Origin: Deltaproteobacteria bacterium
GTDB taxonomy: Bacteria; Myxococcota_A; UBA9042; PHBI01
Length of the DNA: 64,000 nucleotides
Assembly (NCBI GenBank): GCA_020632715.1
Contig: JACKFA010000004.1
Coordinates: forward strand, 930,001 to 994,000
Direction: 5' to 3'
The position numbers were made by a program, and so were the translations under genes. Below, one piece after another: positions 18,536 to 27,071 of this stretch. The notes beneath the pieces are model-generated. The model was not told where the DNA came from. It saw nothing but the letters and a program-made list of their open reading frames with translations, and did no database searches. Position 1 is the first letter of the stretch. Each line of letters opens with the position of its first letter.

Positions 18536-19285
18536 TCAGCGCGCGCCGAGCGCGGCGCCCCCGAAGAGGCCGGTCAGGGCGGCGAACGCGCGGCGCGCTG
18601 CGTCCTCGCGATAGCTCGGCGCGTCCGGCACGGTCCAGCCGTGGCGCGCGCCCTCGTAGACGACGCTCGTGAACTCGCCGCCCCAGTCCGCGAGCGCGGC
18701 GTCGAGCGTCGAGATGTCGGCGGCCGGCATGGAGCTGTCGTTCTCGGCGTGGCCGAAGTAGAGGCGCGCCGTCACGCGCGGCAGCGCGCGGTGCGGGCTG
18801 TCGTCGCCGTCGGTCACGAGGCGGCCCCCGTGGAAGCTCGCGGCGGCGGCCACGCGGTCGGGGCGCGCGGCGGCCGTGCGCAGCGCGTACGCGCCGGTGA
18901 AGCAGTAGCCGACGACGCCGATGGGGCCGGGCTCCACGCCCTCGAGCCCCGCGACGCCCGCGCACCAGGCGCGCGCGTCGGCGTCGATGGCCTCCGCGTC
19001 GAGCGGGGCGCGCAGCTCGGCGAGGCGCTTCGTCGTGCGCTCCTCGCCGAACTTCAGCTCGAAGTCGAAGATCGGCAGCGCGCGCGTCCGGTAGAAGACG
19101 TTCGGCATGACGACGGTGTAGCCGGCCTCGGCGAGGGCTCGCGCCATGCGCTTCTGCGACGCGCGGATCCCGCCGATGTCGGTGTACATGAGCACGCCGG
19201 GGCGCGCCCCGTCGTCGTGGCGGAAGACCACGGTCTCGGCGGGGCCGGCCGCGCCGGCGAGGGTCGTCTCGTGCTCGTGGACCAT
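18536..19285 (-). CDS. Dienelactone hydrolase family protein
   Basis: A 249-residue cytoplasmic alpha/beta hydrolase. The triad of the dienelactone hydrolase family is visible: Cys128 in GYCFTG, Asp183 in AENDSSMP and His215 in ARHGWTV. The length is normal. The prototype hydrolyses dienelactone in chloroaromatic breakdown, but most homologues act on other esters or lactones. No aromatic-degradation genes are nearby, so the substrate stays open. It lies about 100 bp upstream of the M48 peptidase gene on the same strand and may share a transcript. Confidence 0.88.
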   Translation of the reverse strand: MVHEHETTLAGAAGPAETVVFRHDDGARPGVLMYTDIGGIRASQKRMARALAEAGYTVVMPNVFYRTRALPIFDFELKFGEERTTKRLAELRAPLDAEAIDADARAWCAGVAGLEGVEPGPIGVVGYCFTGAYALRTAAARPDRVAAAASFHGGRLVTDGDDSPHRALPRVTARLYFGHAENDSSMPAADISTLDAALADWGGEFTSVVYEGARHGWTVPDAPSYREDAARRAFAALTGLFGGAALGAR

Positions 19286-19509
19286 GCGCGCTCACTCCGG
19301 GCTGGGGGTACGTCGCGACTACCGCGGCCTCGCCTGCGTCGCAAGGCCGCGGCCGCGTCCGACGCAGCGCCCCGCGCGGTGACCGCGGGCTCGAGTCCTT
19401 GTAATCTCGCCCGGCAGGGTCCATTCTCCGCCCCGCGCCGGCCCGGCGCGGCCTCGGCTGCGCCCGCGCGGCCGCTGTTTCCGAGGCTCAGAAGCCGAGA
19501 CGTTCCTTC

Positions 19510-21933
19510 ATGCGAGCTCGCCGCGTCATCCCGGGTGGATTCACGGTGGACCACCCCCGCGAGTGGTCCAAGCGGCTCCTGCCGGGGGCCGCGCAGCTCG
19601 GCCGCATGCTCGCCATCTACGGCCTCCTCGGCGTCCTGGCCGGCCTGACCGCGCTCGTCTTCGTGACGCTCGTCCACGAGACCGGCCACCTCGTGCTCGG
19701 CGAGACCGCCGGCATCGACCCGACCGCGCGCGGCCTCGGCCCCTACGGCAGCGAGCTCGCGCTCCCGAGCGGCGGCCTCTGGTGGCTCCTCCTCATCCCG
19801 GGCGCCGGCTTCCTCATCTCGGGGCTCCTCTCCGCCTACTTCGCGCCGGAGACGATGGGCACCGGCACCGGCGGCATCATCGACGCGTACCACCGCAAGG
19901 GCGGCGTCATCCGGCGGCGCGTGCCGCTCGTGAAGATGCTCGCGTCGGCGGCGACCATCGGGAGCGGCGGCTCGGCGGGCGTCGAGGGCCCGGTCGGCTT
20001 CATCGCCGGCGGCATCGGCTCGACGATCGGGCGGATCTTCAAGCTCCCCGCGACCGAGCGGCGGATCCTCGTCATGGCCGGCTTCGCGGCCGGCATCGGC
20101 GCCGTCTTCCACGCGCCGATGGCCGCGTCCGTCTTCGCCGCCGAGGTCCTCTACCGCGAGCTCGACCTCGAGCACGAGGTGCTCGTCCCCTCCATCATCG
20201 CCTCGACCCTCGCCTACGCGGTCTACGGCGCCGTGCACGGCTGGGACGCCATCTGGGTGCTCCCGAAGGTGCAGTTCGACAGCGTCGTCGAGCTCGTGCC
20301 GTACCTCGTGCTCGCCATCGTCTGCGCGCTCGGCGGGCGCCTCTTCATCGCGCTCGAGCACGGCTTCCACAGGGCCATCGGCGCGAACGAGCGGCTCCCG
20401 CTCTGGGTGCGGCCTGCCATCGGCGGCGTGCTCGTCGGCGTCATCGGGCTCTTCTTCCCGCAGGTCATCGGCGTCGGCTACGGCGTCGCGCAGCTCGCCA
20501 TCGACGGCAAGACCGGGCTCCTCGTGCTGCTCGTGCTCGCGGTCGCGAAGATGTTCACGTCGGCGCTCACGGCGGGCACGGGCGGCTCGGGCGGGCTCTT
20601 CGCGCCGTCGCTCGTCATCGGCGGCGTGCTCGGCTCGGCGGTCGCCGCGGCGACCAACTCCGTCGCGCCCGGGCTCGGCGTCGACCCTGCGGCCTTCGCG
20701 GTCGTCGGCATGGCGGGCTTCTTCGCGGCCGTCATCAACGCGCCGATCAGCACGGTCATCATGGTGAGCGAGCTCGTCGGGAGCTACCGGCTGCTGGTGC
20801 CGACGCTCTGGGTGTGCGTCATCGCGTGGTTCGCCGCGCGCAAGTACAACCTCTACGCCGAGCAGGTCGCGAACCGCATGGCCGCGCCGGGGCACGTCGC
20901 GGACATGATGACCGCGGTGCTCCACCGGATCCGCGTCAAGAACGCGATGGAGCCCGGGAAGGCGCCGCCCGTCACGGTCTCCCCGAACACGCGCCTCCGC
21001 GACCTCGTGCGGCACTTCGCCGGCACGATCCAGGGGGTCTTCCCGATCATCGAGCCGCGCGACGGACGCCTCGTGGGCGTCGTCGACGGGTGGGCGCTGC
21101 GGCGCACGGTCGGCGAGTCGGGCATCGACGACATGCTCGTGGCGGCCGACTTCCTCGCGCCGGCGCTGACGGCGCACCCCGAGGACCACCTCGACGCGGT
21201 CGTCGAGGAGATGGCGAAGGCCGGCTTCGACGAGGTGCTCATCGTCGAGAACAACGAGAAGAGCACGCTCGTGGGGATCCTCTCGCGCCGGGAGATCGTG
21301 TCCGCCTATCACCGCGAGATGCTGTCGAGCTCAGGCGCGGGAGCAGGCGCGGGGGCCGACGGCGGCGCGAAGCCGACGCGCGGGCCGAGCGCGAAGCCCG
21401 GGGTGGTCGACCTCGGCGTGGCGCTCGCGCGCGGCGGGGTGGTGCACGCGCTCCGCGGGCACACGCGCTCGGAGGTGCTCGAGGACCTCGTGAACCGCGC
21501 GGCGCTCCCGGCGGGGATCGACAAGAAGCGGCTCCTCGCGCAGCTCATCGAGCGCGAGCAGCTCGGCAGCACCTACGTCGGCGACGGGATCGCCTTCCCG
21601 CACCCGTCGTCGACCGAGGGCTGCGGCATCGAGCTCCCGGTCGCGTGCATCGCGACGACGCGGAAGCCCGTGCCCTGGGCGGACGCCCCCTCGGACGACG
21701 ACGAGGCCGTGCGCGCCGACATCGTCGTGCTCCTGCTCGCGCCGCCGGGCGGCGGGCACCTCGCGCTCCTGTCGGGGTTCGCGCGGGCGATGCGGGACGC
21801 GGGGCTGCGGCGCGAGATCCGGAAGCGCGTGCCGGTGCGGCACCTCGCGATGCGCCTCGAGGAGCTCGTCCCGGCGCAGACGCCGCCCGGAGGCACGTCG
21901 GAGGGGCAGGGCGGGCCGCCGGGGCGGGCGTGA
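19510..21933 (+). CDS. ClC chloride channel/transporter fused to CBS pair and PTS EIIA-like domain
   Basis: An 807-residue fusion. Residues about 30-450 are a ClC pore with GSGGSAGVEGP (151-161; gating Glu159 kept) and GTGGSGGLFAPS (357-367). At the position of the internal proton glutamate of E. coli ClC the sequence is AEVLY (Val213), as in ClC channels. Residues about 475-605 hold two CBS domains (ending EVLIVEN...LVGILSRREI). After a Gly/Ala linker, residues 632-790 match a PTS fructose/nitrogen-type EIIA domain with the phospho-His motif GIAFPHPS (His698). The combination suggests anion flux tuned by adenine nucleotides (CBS) and by a phosphotransfer chain (EIIA). No other PTS gene is in the window. 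Confidence 0.88.
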   Translation: MRARRVIPGGFTVDHPREWSKRLLPGAAQLGRMLAIYGLLGVLAGLTALVFVTLVHETGHLVLGETAGIDPTARGLGPYGSELALPSGGLWWLLLIPGAGFLISGLLSAYFAPETMGTGTGGIIDAYHRKGGVIRRRVPLVKMLASAATIGSGGSAGVEGPVGFIAGGIGSTIGRIFKLPATERRILVMAGFAAGIGAVFHAPMAASVFAAEVLYRELDLEHEVLVPSIIASTLAYAVYGAVHGWDAIWVLPKVQFDSVVELVPYLVLAIVCALGGRLFIALEHGFHRAIGANERLPLWVRPAIGGVLVGVIGLFFPQVIGVGYGVAQLAIDGKTGLLVLLVLAVAKMFTSALTAGTGGSGGLFAPSLVIGGVLGSAVAAATNSVAPGLGVDPAAFAVVGMAGFFAAVINAPISTVIMVSELVGSYRLLVPTLWVCVIAWFAARKYNLYAEQVANRMAAPGHVADMMTAVLHRIRVKNAMEPGKAPPVTVSPNTRLRDLVRHFAGTIQGVFPIIEPRDGRLVGVVDGWALRRTVGESGIDDMLVAADFLAPALTAHPEDHLDAVVEEMAKAGFDEVLIVENNEKSTLVGILSRREIVSAYHREMLSSSGAGAGAGADGGAKPTRGPSAKPGVVDLGVALARGGVVHALRGHTRSEVLEDLVNRAALPAGIDKKRLLAQLIEREQLGSTYVGDGIAFPHPSSTEGCGIELPVACIATTRKPVPWADAPSDDDEAVRADIVVLLLAPPGGGHLALLSGFARAMRDAGLRREIRKRVPVRHLAMRLEELVPAQTPPGGTSEGQGGPPGRA

Positions 21934-21945
21934 GCGGGGTCGGCG

Positions 21946-23682
21946 TCAGGGCGCGGGGCAGCTGCTCGGCGCGCTCGTGCGCATGTCGAGGGGCAGCGCC
22001 TTCAGCGTGATGTCGCCGGGCTGGACGGCACCGCAGAGGACGGCCGCGCCCTCGCGAGAGAGGCCGGGGGCGGTGACGGAGAGCTCGGCGATGGCGCCGG
22101 TCGAGCGCAGCTCGAAGGTGCCGTCGGCCCGCGAGAGCGTCCAGTCGTAGCCGCCCGTGAAGCACTTGTGACCGGAGACGAAGCCGCCGGCGACGGGGGA
22201 GCCGTCCTCGCGGACGAGGCGGCCGGTCGTGAGGAAGGTGCCGTCGGGGGCGCTCCCGGAGTAGGCGGGGGCGGGGCAGGCGGGGCGCGGCCAGGTGGGG
22301 GTGAAGTCGCGAAAGACCTCGGCGGCGGGGCGCTCGGCGCCGTCGGAGCGGCGGACGAGGCCGAAGCCGCGGCCGGTGGGGCCCCAGTAGGTGTCGCGGT
22401 AGAGCCACCACTGGAGGCCCATGCCGCCGCAGGCCCACGTGGTGTCGAGGGCGTGCTGCGCGAAGAGGGACTGCTCGTACTCGGAGGGGCCGCCGTCCTC
22501 GACGGAGAGGCCGGTCTCGCCGACGAGCCAGGGGAGGGGCTGCGTGCGCGGCCAGGCGAGGAACATGGAGAGGTAGTCGCGGACGTCGGCGGTCCAGCGG
22601 CCGGAGCCGTAGATGTGCCAGGAGACGAAGTCCATCGGGAGGACGCCGGGGTCCCAGTGCTCGACGGCGCCGAGCTCGGCGAGGCCCCAGGTGACCATGG
22701 CGCGGCGGGAGCCGGCGCGGACGGCGTCGTACCAGGCGCGGCCGATGGCGTGGGCGGAGAGCTTGTCGATGTCCCGCTGCTCGAGCTCGTAGACGGGCTC
22801 GTTCATGAGGTCGTAGGCGAAGACGGTGGGGTCGTCGGCGAGGTGGCCGGCGAGGGTGGTGAGGTAGGCGGCGTAGCGGTCCTTGACGCCGTCGGCGTCG
22901 AGGGCGTGGTGGCCGGCGAGGAAGACGGCGTTGAGCCCGGCCTCGGCGACGAGGGCGAGGGCGTCGTCGATGAGGGCGAGGCCGCGCGGGTCGGGCGGGT
23001 CCATGACGAGGTGGGCGGACTTCGGGCAGTAGTCGAGCCAGTCGGGCCACTGGTGGGCGCAGTCGAGGACGACGGTGCCGTCCTCGGGGACGACCGCGAG
23101 GCCGACGACGCGGAGGGAGTTCACGCCCATGGCGGCGATCTGGGCGAGCTGGGCGCGGGCGGCGGCGAGGCAGGTCTCGCGGGTGTCGCAGCAGCCGCTC
23201 GGGGTGTCGCAGAAGGAGCTGTGGGGGGCGATGTAGTAGTCGTCCTCGGGGGTGTGGCGGATGTCGAAGATGTAGTTGACGCTGACCGGGACGAAGGGCG
23301 CGTCGCCGCGCCAGAGCTGGCCGTCGCGGAGGTAGACGAAGGGGGAGGTGCAGTGGCCGGGCTGGGTCGCGTCGGCGGCGTCGTCGCCGGGGGGCGTGGT
23401 GTCGCGCGTGTCGGCGGTGTCGGCGGTGTCGCGCGTGTCGACGACGGAGGTGTCGGCGGTGTCGACGACGGTCGTGTCGGCGGTGTCGCTCGTGTCGGGG
23501 GTGACGAGCGTGTCGGCGGCGACGTCGGGGGCGGTGTCGGCGGTGAGGACGTCGGCGGCGGCGTCGTCCGCGACGATCGCGTCGTCGCCGCAGGCGCTCC
23601 CGAGGAGCGCGGCGAGCGCGAGCATGGTGGAGACGACGCCTGCGCGCCGCGCGCGCCCCACCCAACCGAGCCAGCGAGCCAT
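21946..23682 (-). CDS. GH5-like cellulase-fold lipoprotein
   Basis: A 578-residue lipoprotein. The ATG at 23682 is chosen because GGAGG sits six bases before it and it opens a proper signal peptide ending LLGSAC (Cys31). A 75-residue Asp/Thr/Val stalk follows. The catalytic region is a TIM barrel of the GH5/GH-A clan type: AMGVNSLRVVG early, acid/base Glu in YDLMNEP and nucleophile Glu in WLVGETGLS. The last 90 residues (from about GTFLTTGRLVREDGSPVAGG) look like a carboxypeptidase-regulatory-like beta-sandwich. It probably hydrolyses a beta-glycan outside the cell. Paired operator-like repeats lie 130-190 bp upstream. Confidence 0.82.
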   Translation of the reverse strand: MARWLGWVGRARRAGVVSTMLALAALLGSACGDDAIVADDAAADVLTADTAPDVAADTLVTPDTSDTADTTVVDTADTSVVDTRDTADTADTRDTTPPGDDAADATQPGHCTSPFVYLRDGQLWRGDAPFVPVSVNYIFDIRHTPEDDYYIAPHSSFCDTPSGCCDTRETCLAAARAQLAQIAAMGVNSLRVVGLAVVPEDGTVVLDCAHQWPDWLDYCPKSAHLVMDPPDPRGLALIDDALALVAEAGLNAVFLAGHHALDADGVKDRYAAYLTTLAGHLADDPTVFAYDLMNEPVYELEQRDIDKLSAHAIGRAWYDAVRAGSRRAMVTWGLAELGAVEHWDPGVLPMDFVSWHIYGSGRWTADVRDYLSMFLAWPRTQPLPWLVGETGLSVEDGGPSEYEQSLFAQHALDTTWACGGMGLQWWLYRDTYWGPTGRGFGLVRRSDGAERPAAEVFRDFTPTWPRPACPAPAYSGSAPDGTFLTTGRLVREDGSPVAGGFVSGHKCFTGGYDWTLSRADGTFELRSTGAIAELSVTAPGLSREGAAVLCGAVQPGDITLKALPLDMRTSAPSSCPAP

Positions 23683-23814
23683 CCGGACCTCCACGCCCGG
23701 GACGCGGCCACCGCAGAGAACAGGCCGGGCGCGGGCAGTCGGCGGACGCTCCTGCCGCAAGCGCAGAAAGTCAACCTATGGATCTCAAAGGCGGTTGTGA
23801 CGCGCCCAAAACCC

Positions 23815-23871
23815 GTGAATGTCGTTCACTTCCGAAGACAGGCCCGACGGGCGCGCGTGAACGCCATTCAC
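23815..23871. promoter_or_regulatory. Paired 15-bp operator-like palindromes
   Basis: GTGAATGTCGTTCAC (23815-23829) and GTGAACGCCATTCAC (23857-23871) are each near-perfect palindromes with 3-bp centres, and each is close to the reverse complement of the other. Their centres are 42 bp apart, four DNA turns. They sit upstream of the minus-strand GH5-like gene and just after the M15-like gene stop. The rest of 23683-23891 holds no gene. Confidence 0.55.
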
Positions 23872-23891
23872 AAGCTCCGGGCAGGAGCGGA

Positions 23892-25280
23892 TCAGCTGGG
23901 CGGCGCGCCGCCCGCGGGGGCCTTGTCGTCGGCCTTCTTGGCGGCGGCCTCGGCGCGGGCCTTGCGCGTGGCGTTCCGGAGGGCGATGGCGGTGCCCATG
24001 GTGCCGCCGTCGAAGTGCATGAGGTCGCCGCTGTCGCCGCCGAGGTCGGCGCCGCCCCAGCGGAGGCCGGCGGCGTCGCGGAGGGCGGTGACGGTCTCCT
24101 TCTCGTAGTCCATGAAGCCGGCGCCCTTGGACTCCTTGCCGTCGGCGTCGGTCATGCGCCCGAGGAGGAACTTCTCGTCCTTCTTCAGGGTGCTCTTCCA
24201 CCAGGCGGCGCCGCGCTTCTTGGCGGCGGCGGGGCACGCCTCGGAGGCGAGGTGCTGCTCGAGGAGGGCGGTGTCCTGCGCCATCGCGCGGTAGCGCTTG
24301 AGGGCCTCGTTCGACTCGGCGAGCTTCGCGAAGAGGTCCTCGGTCGACATCTTCGAGGCGTTCCGCGACATGTCGGCGGCCGAGCGGATGGTCTTCTCGC
24401 CGAAGAGGTCGCCGGCGTTCTTCATGACGGAGCCGAGCTTCGAGCTCTGGCTCTTCGTGAAGGACCAGTTGTTGGCCTTCGGGTTCACGTCGAGCGCGAA
24501 GCCGAGACCGTGGTACATCTGGTCGCTCTTCGCGCCCGACGGCCTGAAGTGCGAGAGCTTGGTGATGCCGAGCTGCGCACCGATGGCCTCGTCGTTGGTG
24601 CCGGGTGCGGCCTTCGAGCGGAGGTAGGCGTTCGCGTTCTCGAGCCGCGCGAGGAACTCGGGGTGGGCGATGACGGGCTGGCCGAGAAACTTCCCGCTCT
24701 TCAGGGTGTTCTTCGCGTAATCCGAATAGCTCGACCCCTGCCCCGACTTGCGAACCGCGACGTTCTCGGGAGCGTCGGCGCCGGCGCCTCGCACCTCCCT
24801 CTCCCGGCTCACGTCCTTGGCGTCCTGGGGCCCCAGCGTGTCCGGGACGGTCATGAGCTTCGGGAAGTAGCCCTTGAGCCAGAGGCGCGACTTCTCGTCG
24901 AGCAGGTGGCGCGGGTGCTGCCCCGCGTCGTCGAGCAGCTTCACGAGCGCGTCGGAGGTCGCGATGTCGGCCACGCCGGTGCCAGGCAGCCCGAGCGCCT
25001 CCTGGAGGGCGGCCATCCACGCGGGGTTGACGCCCGACGTGCGGAGCTCTTTGTAGCGGTTCATCCGCTCCTTCTCGGGGTCCGGCGCCTTCGTGTGCGC
25101 GTGACCCTTGCCTTTCGCTTGGACCGGCGGCGCCGCCTCGTCCGGTGGCCGCAGGGCAGCGTCGGCGTCCGCGAACGACATCCCGCCGAGCGGCGAGCGA
25201 GGAAGGGCCTGGGTCGCCTCCAGGCTACGTCCCGACCCGCTGTTCGCGCCGACCGGACGAAGCACCTTGGTACCGCTCAT
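23892..25280 (-). CDS. M15-like (VanY-type) zinc peptidase with disordered N-terminus
   Basis: A 462-residue protein with no signal peptide. The start at 25280 overlaps the stop of the upstream gene (ATGA). Residues 1-70 are low-complexity and include PPDEAAPPVQAKGKGHAH, a style seen before DUF4157-like modules. Residues about 175-425 contain the M15 peptidase metal motifs: HGLGFALD (His257, Asp264) and LMHFDGG (His422). A helical insertion of about 150 residues separates them, longer than in VanY. M15 enzymes cut D,D- or L,D-peptide bonds in peptidoglycan, so a wall-directed hydrolase is likely. How it leaves the cell without a signal is open; delivery by an injection apparatus is possible. 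Confidence 0.72.
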   Translation of the reverse strand: MSGTKVLRPVGANSGSGRSLEATQALPRSPLGGMSFADADAALRPPDEAAPPVQAKGKGHAHTKAPDPEKERMNRYKELRTSGVNPAWMAALQEALGLPGTGVADIATSDALVKLLDDAGQHPRHLLDEKSRLWLKGYFPKLMTVPDTLGPQDAKDVSREREVRGAGADAPENVAVRKSGQGSSYSDYAKNTLKSGKFLGQPVIAHPEFLARLENANAYLRSKAAPGTNDEAIGAQLGITKLSHFRPSGAKSDQMYHGLGFALDVNPKANNWSFTKSQSSKLGSVMKNAGDLFGEKTIRSAADMSRNASKMSTEDLFAKLAESNEALKRYRAMAQDTALLEQHLASEACPAAAKKRGAAWWKSTLKKDEKFLLGRMTDADGKESKGAGFMDYEKETVTALRDAAGLRWGGADLGGDSGDLMHFDGGTMGTAIALRNATRKARAEAAAKKADDKAPAGGAPPS

Positions 25281-25921
25281 GGCGCCACTTCCGACTTCTC
25301 GGCCTTCACGCGCTGCTTCTCGAGCGCCGCGCGCCAGGCCTTGTAGCGCTTGTCCTTCTCCGGCTCCTCCTCGGGCGCCTTGCGGTAGCTCAGCACGCCC
25401 ACGACGACGTCCTTGCCGTCGATGCGGTCGAGCGCGAGCCAGAAGCCGTACTTGAAGTACTCGCACGCCTGGAACCGGTAGTAGCACGCGCCCGGGACGC
25501 AGAGCACCGGCCCCGTATCACCGGGGTCGCACGCCATCAGGTACTCGTCGACATCGGCCATCGCGCCCGGGAGCTTCGCGCTCGGCACCTTGCCGTCGGT
25601 CCCGACCACCTTCGGCGCGCTACCGGCGCGCGCGATGACGGCGCCGCGCTGCGGCGACACCGGAAACGGCGCGACCTGCGGGATGGTCAGCGCCTTCTTC
25701 GCGGTCAGCGAGAAGGTGTACCGCAACCTGTCGACGTCCGCGCCGTCGGCTTCCGTGATCGCCGCGATCCAGCCATAGAGGAACGCCTCGTAGCGAAGCG
25801 CCTCCTTGGCGGCGTCGAACGCGGGCTCCGTCGCCGGCGGAGGCTCGGCGGCCGCCGCAGCCGCGGCGCCCAGGCTCAGGACGGCGAGGAGGGGGACGAC
25901 GGACCTGGAGAACGTGAACAT
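25277..25921 (-). CDS. Secreted protein of unknown function, partner of the M15-like gene
   Basis: A 214-residue protein with a clear Sec signal peptide (MFTFSRSVVPLLAVLSLGAAAAAAA) and no recognised domain. The mature part is rich in Tyr and Trp and has a Cys cluster (ACDPGDTGPVLCVPGACYYRFQACEYF) likely to form disulphides. It overlaps the M15-like gene by 3 bp, so both are made together, which suggests an immunity, chaperone or delivery role towards that peptidase. A truncated second copy of its first 62 codons lies just upstream. Confidence 0.78.
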   Translation of the reverse strand: MFTFSRSVVPLLAVLSLGAAAAAAAEPPPATEPAFDAAKEALRYEAFLYGWIAAITEADGADVDRLRYTFSLTAKKALTIPQVAPFPVSPQRGAVIARAGSAPKVVGTDGKVPSAKLPGAMADVDEYLMACDPGDTGPVLCVPGACYYRFQACEYFKYGFWLALDRIDGKDVVVGVLSYRKAPEEEPEKDKRYKAWRAALEKQRVKAEKSEVAP

Positions 25922-25958
25922 GTTGTCACGGTATCGCAGGCCGCGAACCCTGTCACAA
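25738..25958. repeat. Tandem duplication, copy 1
   Basis: About 220 bp covering the first ~62 codons of the secreted-protein gene plus some 35 bp upstream. It is repeated, with roughly 85-90 percent identity, at 25984-26206. Confidence 0.85.
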
Positions 25959-25980
25959 GGTACGCGCTCGCTGTCGTCGA

Positions 25981-26169
25981 TTAGTCCGCGCCGTCGGCTT
26001 CCGTGATCGCCGCGATCCAGCCATAGAGGAACGCCTCGTAGCGGAGCTCCTCCTTGGCCGCGTCGAACGCGGGCTCGGTCGCGGGCGGAGGCTCGGCGGC
26101 CGCCGCAGCCGAGGCGCCCAAGCTCAGGACCGCGAGGAGGGGGACGACGGACGTGAAGCGCGTGAGCAT
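25981..26169 (-). pseudogene. Truncated duplicate of the secreted-protein gene
   Basis: This 62-codon frame encodes a signal peptide and the sequence EPPPATEPAFDAAKEELRYEAFLYGWIAAITEADGAD, then stops. It matches the first 62 residues of the gene at 25277-25921 almost perfectly, and the two DNA copies stay similar upstream of the start (GCGAACCyTGTCAC). The match ends abruptly at the stop codon, as expected of a partial tandem duplication. It could still yield a small secreted peptide, but nothing else supports function. Confidence 0.8.
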
Positions 26170-26206
26170 GTCGCCACGCTATCCGCGCCCGCGAACCTTG
26201 TCACTC
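25984..26206. repeat. Tandem duplication, copy 2
   Basis: Second copy of the segment at 25738-25958, containing the truncated gene and its upstream leader. Some mismatches are synonymous or conservative, so the copy is not brand new. Confidence 0.85.
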
Positions 26207-26228
26207 CCTACGGGTTCTCGCCACGCGG

Positions 26229-26867
26229 TCAGTCCGCGAGCGGCTCCGCCGCCACCGGCTGCGCCATGCGCGCGTACCGCCGCAGCGCGTCGAGGTTCGA
26301 CGGCCCGACCCGCGGCAGCCCCGCGAGCTGGTCGATGCTCAGGATCGGCCGCGCCCGCACGATGCTGTCCACCGCGTCCGCCCGGAGCCCCGCCGCCTCG
26401 TCGAGCGTCTCCCACGCCGCCTCGTTCGCCACCACCAAGGTCGCCTCCCCGTCGAGGAGGCTGAAGCCGACGCCGTCGTAGACGCCGAGCCACGCGTCGA
26501 GCGCGTCGTCCCAGCCGCGATCGAGCGCCCACGTCGCCACCTGCGCGAGCGCGCCGCCCTCGAGCCCGCTCACGAGCCCCACCTCGCCCACCGTGCGGTA
26601 GGGCTGGTCGTCCTTCGTGCGCGGCAGCCCGTCCGCCCCGTTCCGGAACGCCACGAGCCGCGTCGCCACAGCCTGATCGAGCCCCGCCTCGACCACCATC
26701 ATCCGCGCGCTCGTCCCGCCGTAGTTCACGAAGTGGAGCAGCGCCGCCGCCTCCACCGTCCCGTCCGCCGGCGCCTCGGCGCTCTCCCAGCCCGCGTCGC
26801 AGGCGACCATCCCAGAAACGGAAACGACGAGGGCCACGAACGACCCCAAGGTCCACGCGTTACGCAT
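26229..26867 (-). CDS. Helix-hairpin-helix lipoprotein
   Basis: A 212-residue lipoprotein. The ATG at 26867 has GGGAGG nine bases upstream and opens a signal peptide ending VSGMVAC; in-frame ATGs further up lack both. The mature part contains two helix-hairpin-helix units of the ComEA/GspK style. The first reads VVEAGLDQAVATRLVAFRNGADGLPRTKDDQPYRTVGEVGLVSGL and the second IDQLAGLPRVGPSNLDALRRYA. Such units bind DNA or act as protein adaptors. With a lipid anchor it could be an envelope DNA-binding or secretion-related factor, but no competence or pilus genes are next to it. Confidence 0.75.
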   Translation of the reverse strand: MRNAWTLGSFVALVVSVSGMVACDAGWESAEAPADGTVEAAALLHFVNYGGTSARMMVVEAGLDQAVATRLVAFRNGADGLPRTKDDQPYRTVGEVGLVSGLEGGALAQVATWALDRGWDDALDAWLGVYDGVGFSLLDGEATLVVANEAAWETLDEAAGLRADAVDSIVRARPILSIDQLAGLPRVGPSNLDALRRYARMAQPVAAEPLAD

Positions 26868-27071
26868 GACACTGCCTCCCAGTGCCGAGCTCCGGCCGAC
26901 GATCAGCTCACGTCGGCCCCCGAAGAGAACGGGGAGCTCGATGTCAGAAGACCGCGGATTCACCAGAGCTCGTGCGAGGGGCATCCGAGCGCCGCTCCTG
27001 GGCGGGCCTCTCGTGATGTCGCCACGGACCTCACACGAACGGCGGGCTTCTACGGCGACCGGCGTGGCCTG

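Noticed and set aside
18536..19285. Dienelactone hydrolase as part of an aromatic-degradation cluster
   Set aside because: No dioxygenase, cycloisomerase or maleylacetate reductase genes are nearby.
23683..23760. N-terminal extension of the GH5-like protein to an upstream ATG
   Set aside because: It would bury the lipoprotein signal, and GGAGG fits the ATG at 23682.
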